Position numbers and translations under genes: made by a program
Shown: positions 57,952 to 61,617 of the stretch, piece by piece
Layout: the number at the start of each line of letters is the position of its first letter
Numbering within the stretch: the first letter of the stretch is position 1
The notes under the pieces: model-generated
Told to the model about the DNA's origin: nothing
Database searches by the model: none
Seen by the model: only the letters and a program-made list of their open reading frames with translations
Assembly: GCA_018702695.1 (NCBI GenBank)
Contig: JABIYR010000072.1
Location: 1 to 61,617, forward strand
Direction of reading: 5' to 3'
Origin: Nitrospina sp.
Lineage (GTDB): Bacteria > Nitrospinota > Nitrospinia > Nitrospinales > VA-1
Length of the DNA: 61,617 nt

Positions 57952-58406
57952 TAGATTTTAAATCCCTCAGTTCAAATCAGCGGTTTGTGTTGAATATTTT
58001 GGTGCCGCTGTCTTATCTGTTTCCTTTAGTGTTGGCATACTTAGGGCCGAAGAATTTTGGCTTCGGGTTTCCGGGCCTTGTCTACGCGGGTTTATCTGTG
58101 GGGGCGGTGGGAGTTTTATTGTGGATCGCCGCAACATGGACTTTAGGATCTTCGCTTGCGGTGCTACCGGGAACCGATCAATTGGTCACGAAAGGGGTCT
58201 ACCGCGTTTTTCGTCACCCGATTTATGTGGGCATTGTTCTGACTTTGACCGGGTTGTTCATTGCTTGTGGGTCTGCCTTGTGTTTGGTTTATGTTTTAGT
58301 GGTGGTGATTCCCTTGAATATCTTCAGGGCCAGAGCAGAAGAGCAAGTGTTGTTACAACAATTAGGCCCGCCTTATCAACGTTACCGTGACTCGACCATT
58401 CTATGA
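57948..58406 (+). CDS. Isoprenylcysteine carboxyl methyltransferase (ICMT)-family protein
   Basis: A 152-residue polytopic protein with four membrane helices and the family block GVYRVFRHPIYVGIVLTLTG followed by RARAEEQVLLQQLGPPYQRYRD. In this superfamily (ICMT, PEMT, NnrU-like) the RHPxYxG and E-E motifs bind S-adenosylmethionine. In bacteria members often methylate phospholipids or membrane-bound substrates; the acceptor here is unknown. It lies between lpxK and the amidohydrolase. Confidence 0.85.
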   Translation: MIDFKSLSSNQRFVLNILVPLSYLFPLVLAYLGPKNFGFGFPGLVYAGLSVGAVGVLLWIAATWTLGSSLAVLPGTDQLVTKGVYRVFRHPIYVGIVLTLTGLFIACGSALCLVYVLVVVIPLNIFRARAEEQVLLQQLGPPYQRYRDSTIL

Positions 58407-58422
58407 AAACAGGTGTTGTGTC

Positions 58423-59643
58423 ATGGTTTTAAAAATAAAGTTCCGGGCTTTGCTGACTCTGGCGGGAGACTCGATAGAGAATGGCGAGTTGACCATCGAT
58501 GATGGCAGGGTTGTTGCTATCTCAACGTCCTCGACAGGCGGGGTCGATGTTTTAGATTTATCCGATTGTCTGCTCATGCCGGGGTTTGTCAATGCGCATT
58601 GTCATCTCAGCTTGACGGCGCTGAAAAAAAAACTCACTCCTGCTGTTCCATTTATAGATTGGTTGCAAACATTGATTCCGTTGAACGCCAACCTCGATGA
58701 TTCGAGGCGGCTTGAGGGAATTCATGCCGGAGCGGATCAGATGAAACGCTCTGGGGTGACGGCATTGGGAGATTATATTGCGGACCCGGAGCTTCTGGGA
58801 GTGATTGGTGGCTTGGGTTTTCGGTCGGTGCTGTTTCTAGAGACTCTGGGGTTCAATTCTGCCGGAGCGCAATCTCTTTGTAATAAAGTGGAGGCGGTTT
58901 TGCAAGAGACGCCTCCTTCTTCCCTCAGCCGTTGGGGTTTGGCCCCACATGCCCCCTATTCTGTTTCACCAGATTTGTTTCGATGCCTGAGGCAACTGGC
59001 GCAAAAATACCAGTGCCCGCTTTCTTGTCATGTGGCAGAAATTCAAGAAGAGGTGGCATTTCTGAATGAAGGCAATCATGAATTACAAGAACTGCTCAAA
59101 GAAAGGTCTGTCTGGGATGCTCAATGGCAGACACCGAGGAAAACACCCGTTCAGTATTTGAACTCATTGGATGCGCTGAATTCGCTCATTGCCATTCATT
59201 GCAATTTTGTGTCTGCGGATCTTGGATTGATGGCAGAGAAAAAAGTGAGTGCGGTGTTTTGTCCCCAGAGTACATCATGGTTTGGTCGCAATGAATTTAT
59301 GCCGGTTCGTGAGATGCTTGATTTGGGGATAACGGTGGCTTTGGGAACCGATTCGCTGGCGAGCAATGATTCTCTAAATTTTCTGGAAGAATTGCGGGCC
59401 GCAGATAAACTTTTACCAGATGTCAGCCGATCAGAAATACTGAACATGGCAACTCGTTTGGGTGGAGAAGCTCTGGGCTTGCAAAGTGGACACCTCGCTT
59501 GCGGACAAAATGCGGATCTGATTGGGTTTCGTGTTTCCCCTTCTTATTCAGGTTCGTGGTGGGATGTGCCTTTCGAGCCAGACCGTCGGGAAGTGGATTT
59601 TTATATGGTGGATGGCAAACCCGATGCCCTTTCTTCCTGCTAA
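58423..59643 (+). CDS. Amidohydrolase of the SAH/MTA deaminase (TrzN/SSN) group
   Basis: A TIM-barrel amidohydrolase of about 406 residues with the metal ligands: VNAHCHLSLTAL (HxH), HAPYSVSP, LSCHVAEIQEEVAFL and GTDSLASNDSLNFLEELR (catalytic Asp). The group includes 5-methylthioadenosine/S-adenosylhomocysteine deaminases, guanine deaminases and atrazine chlorohydrolases. MTA deaminase is the attractive choice because an MTI-type phosphorylase is encoded at 40590. The frame extends to 58387, but ATG 58423 with AGGTG seven bases upstream avoids overlap with the preceding gene. Confidence 0.85.
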   Translation: MVLKIKFRALLTLAGDSIENGELTIDDGRVVAISTSSTGGVDVLDLSDCLLMPGFVNAHCHLSLTALKKKLTPAVPFIDWLQTLIPLNANLDDSRRLEGIHAGADQMKRSGVTALGDYIADPELLGVIGGLGFRSVLFLETLGFNSAGAQSLCNKVEAVLQETPPSSLSRWGLAPHAPYSVSPDLFRCLRQLAQKYQCPLSCHVAEIQEEVAFLNEGNHELQELLKERSVWDAQWQTPRKTPVQYLNSLDALNSLIAIHCNFVSADLGLMAEKKVSAVFCPQSTSWFGRNEFMPVREMLDLGITVALGTDSLASNDSLNFLEELRAADKLLPDVSRSEILNMATRLGGEALGLQSGHLACGQNADLIGFRVSPSYSGSWWDVPFEPDRREVDFYMVDGKPDALSSC

Positions 59644-59743
59644 CTCATTGAATGTGGTTCTTTGCCAGCGTCAATGGTTGACGGCGAACCGTGTTTTTCG
59701 TATAATCTATTGAAATACAAAGAATTATTGGATTTGAGGTCGC

Positions 59744-60220
59744 ATGCCGAGATGGATCAAAATCGCTGGGATCGCGGGAATGGTGTTTTTTCTTTCCGCT
59801 TGCGGGATCAAGGGGGGTGGAAAATCGCCTCTGGTCTTTAAGCGCATTACTCCTGCGATGGAGATGGAGATGGAAGGTCTCATCCAAGCAGGGTGTGATC
59901 AGGAGTACGAGTATTTTGATCGGGATGTTGCTCTGCTGTACTCATTGTTGCCGGGAGGTGGGCAATGGTATACGGGTGAGACTCGTAAGGCTTGGATTTA
60001 TCTGATGTCCTTTCCCTTGGTGATTCCCTATATTGTTTCTTTTCAAGATGCGCAGAATTCGGTGGATTATTATAATTTTCGCTACACGGCGCATTTTTGC
60101 AAAAATAAACTCAAAGTGACTGATGCAATGCCTCTTTCAGAGAAAGGTTTGCATAAAAAAGCGTCGAAAGAAAATAAGAAGAAAAGAACGCGAAACACAA
60201 CGGGTAGAAACAAATTTTGA
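59744..60220 (+). CDS. Small lipoprotein with a TM2-like segment
   Basis: A 158-residue lipoprotein: the signal peptide ends LSAC (cysteine 20). A later hydrophobic hairpin, LYSLLPGGGQWYTGETRKAWIYLMSFPLVIPYIVSF, resembles TM2 or PGGGQ-type modules found in many secreted proteins. The C-terminal 40 residues are lysine-rich. The GxGQWYxG pattern suggests insertion in the inner or outer membrane. Its stop overlaps the TTG start of the epimerase. Function unknown. Confidence 0.72.
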   Translation: MPRWIKIAGIAGMVFFLSACGIKGGGKSPLVFKRITPAMEMEMEGLIQAGCDQEYEYFDRDVALLYSLLPGGGQWYTGETRKAWIYLMSFPLVIPYIVSFQDAQNSVDYYNFRYTAHFCKNKLKVTDAMPLSEKGLHKKASKENKKKRTRNTTGRNKF

Positions 60221-61161
60221 TCCATCTTATTACTGGGATTCATGGTTTTGCAGGTTCCCACCTTGCTGATTTGCTGGTCAAAAAGGGAGAGCAAGTATGT
60301 GGTTTAGCCCACTCTCTGGATAATGACCAAAACATAGCCCACCTCGGAAATAAAATTAAGGTTTATCAGGCGGATATCTGCGACCGACTTCAGGTTGAAC
60401 AAGTTCTCGACTCGGTTCGACCCACAGCAATTTATCACTTGGCAGGCATGAGCTATGTTCCGGCAACGGTGGATAGTGCCATGTTTGATTCTCATTTTCG
60501 GGGCACGCTGAACCTGCTGGAATCGGCTAAAGAATTAAAATTAAAGGCAAAAACACTTTGGGTTGGGTCTTCGGAGGAGTATGGGCTGATAAAGCAAGGG
60601 AATGGGTTGGTCGATGAATGTCATCCTCTGAGTCCCTTATCCCTTTATGGGGTGAGCAAGTCTTCAGCAGAAATGCTCGCTAATTCTTATCACGAACGGG
60701 GTGATTTGGAGGTTATCAGAGTGCGCCCGTTCAACCACATTGGACCCCGCCAGAAGAGCCGATTTGTTGTTTCTTCCTTTGCTCGGCAGATTGTAGAAAT
60801 TGAAGCGGGCAAAGAACCAATTTTAAAAGTAGGGAACCTGAATTCTGAACGCGATTTTACGGATGTGCGAGATACTGTTCGGGCTTATTTATCGGTGATG
60901 AATGTAGGGCAGTCGGGAGATGTGTTTAATGTTTGCTCGGGCAAAACAAAAAAAATCAGTAGTTTACTGGGAAATTTGATTGAGCAGGCCCAAGTGGAGA
61001 TTAAAGTTGAAAGTGAGGAGGAGCATTTTCGGCCCAACATTCCAGTCAGTCTAGCGGGAGATTTTACCAAATTGCAAGCCGCCACAGGATGGCGGCCAGA
61101 AATCTCATTAGAGGCAAGTTTGGGTGATACGCTGACTTATTGGCGTGAGAAACTGAGTTGA
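60217..61161 (+). CDS. NAD-dependent epimerase/dehydratase, GDP-sugar reductase (RMD)-like
   Basis: A 314-residue short-chain dehydrogenase-type sugar enzyme. It has LITGIHGFAGSHLADLL (nucleotide loop), IYHLAGMSYVPATV, SSEEYG and the catalytic YGVSKSSAEMLA (Y-x3-K), and RPFNHIGPRQKSRFVVSSFA. These resemble GDP-6-deoxy-D-lyxo-4-hexulose reductase (Rmd) and GDP-mannose 4,6-dehydratase, so a GDP-linked sugar is likely. The start is TTG at 60217, overlapping the previous stop by four bases. It may supply a deoxysugar for LPS or pilin glycans; the link is inferred. Confidence 0.88.
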   Translation: MIHLITGIHGFAGSHLADLLVKKGEQVCGLAHSLDNDQNIAHLGNKIKVYQADICDRLQVEQVLDSVRPTAIYHLAGMSYVPATVDSAMFDSHFRGTLNLLESAKELKLKAKTLWVGSSEEYGLIKQGNGLVDECHPLSPLSLYGVSKSSAEMLANSYHERGDLEVIRVRPFNHIGPRQKSRFVVSSFARQIVEIEAGKEPILKVGNLNSERDFTDVRDTVRAYLSVMNVGQSGDVFNVCSGKTKKISSLLGNLIEQAQVEIKVESEEEHFRPNIPVSLAGDFTKLQAATGWRPEISLEASLGDTLTYWREKLS

Positions 61162-61400
61162 AAAAGAAATTAGCTCAGTTTAAGGCTGTCATATTCCCTT
61201 TTAATTGAATAATATAGTAAAAAAATATAGCATTTATAGATTTTCGGTGCTAAACTTCACGGCTTAAATTAATGCAGGAATAATTTTTTTTTTTCTATCA
61301 GAAGACAGCTGTCCATGCTATAGTGTGTTATCGTAATCACCCTTTCGTGGTATGAAATCCTGTTAGTCTGAGCGAAATAGCTGAAAACCTCCAATTTATA

Positions 61401-61429
61401 TTGAAACTTTGGAAATCAAGGTGTAATAT
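61401..61429 (+). promoter_or_regulatory. Sigma-70 promoter for the tRNA-Thr/tRNA-Tyr operon
   Basis: TTGAAA (61401-61406) and TAATAT (61424-61429) with exactly 17 bases between, about 19 bases before the first tRNA. A G-rich discriminator (GGGGG) follows the -10 box, compatible with stringent control of stable RNA. Confidence 0.7.
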
Positions 61430-61447
61430 GGGGGTTTTTTTTACTGA

Positions 61448-61520
61448 GCTGGCGTAGCTCAGCTGGTAGAGCAGCTGATTTGTAATCAGCAGGTCGGGGG
61501 TTCGAGTCCCTCCATCGGCT
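61448..61520 (+). tRNA. tRNA-Thr (anticodon TGT)
   Basis: A complete cloverleaf of 73 bases: acceptor GCTGGCG pairing with the CATCGGC end (one mismatch, two G-U), D arm TAGCTCAGCTGGTAGAGC, anticodon stem GCTGA/TCAGC with loop TTTGTAA (TGT), T arm GGGGGTTCGAGTCCCTC. CCA is not encoded. It is followed 22 bases later by tRNA-Tyr. Confidence 0.93.
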
Positions 61521-61542
61521 CAAGAAACTTAAATGTTTTACC

Positions 61543-61617
61543 GGGCGGGTTCCAGAGTGGCCAAATGGGGCAGACTGTAACTCTGTTGTTTCGACTTCGA
61601 AGGTTCGAATCCTTCTC
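61543..61617 (+). tRNA. tRNA-Tyr (anticodon GTA), cut by window edge
   Basis: GGGCGGG acceptor, TTCCAGAGTGGCC D-arm start, anticodon loop with ACTGTAACT (GTA), long variable arm and the T arm GGTTCGAATCC up to the last base. The 3' acceptor strand lies outside the window. The Thr(TGT)-Tyr(GTA) order is that of the tRNA cluster before tuf and secE-nusG in many bacteria. Confidence 0.92.

Overview
The window comes from a Gram-negative (diderm) bacterium that makes lipopolysaccharide and type IV pili. It carries lpxK, two KDO-transferase (kdtA/waaA-like) genes and an lptE-like lipoprotein gene. It also carries a pilMNOPQ operon, two minor-pilin operons and a major pilin gene. Gene density is high and base composition is moderate. 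Gene order and the style of the hybrid kinases and DUF4124 proteins recall Nitrospinota or deltaproteobacterial-type lineages, but nothing here fixes the taxonomy and I treat it as open.

Layout. Positions 1-560 are accessory DNA: the 3' end of an IS3/IS481-type transposase gene, a tRNA-Lys 3' half on the minus strand with its own terminator, and three copies of an 8-bp repeat around it, which looks like an integration site. Positions 560-6.4 kb hold a small unknown gene, a 481-residue unknown, a periplasmic-sensor histidine kinase and miaB. Positions 6.6-15.1 kb hold an XRE regulator, a pilMNO-(fused pilP)-pilQ operon behind a sigma-54-type promoter, aroB and a DUF4124 protein. Positions 15.4-21.5 kb hold two successive pilV-pilW-pilX-like minor pilin operons; the first carries Asp/Lys/Ser tandem repeats. 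Positions 21.7-29.1 kb hold an aldehyde dehydrogenase, a metallo-beta-lactamase-fold protein, an ADP-ribosylglycohydrolase-like protein without its acidic metal ligands, a secreted repeat protein, a LapA-LapB-like fusion, a DksA-type protein, rsfS and nadD.

Positions 29.2-33.3 kb are the most interesting part: pilA behind a second sigma-54 promoter, then a TMEM260/DUF2723-type membrane mannosyltransferase gene whose frame is broken at a T10 tract, then a polyprenol-phosphate-sugar synthase, then a stranded YfhO C-terminus. Together they suggest a pilin O-glycosylation locus that may be phase variable.

Positions 33.4-51.1 kb are mostly housekeeping: nadB, ftsK, an aspartic protease, an SGNH protein, plsC, a gamma-carbonic anhydrase, an MTA/MTI phosphorylase, a rhodanese, an rlmM-like gene, a kinase/receiver/receiver/HPt signalling group, rpsT, holA, lptE and leuS. 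Positions 51.2-61.2 kb hold a sodium symporter, a PAS kinase, the two kdtA paralogues divergent from lpxK, an isoprenylcysteine-methyltransferase-like gene, an amidohydrolase, a lipoprotein and a nucleotide-sugar epimerase. The window ends in tRNA-Thr(TGT) and a truncated tRNA-Tyr(GTA), the arrangement that in many bacteria leads into tuf-secE-nusG.

Limits: all domain calls are from reading motifs in the translated sequence. No database search was run, and alignments to reference enzymes are from memory.
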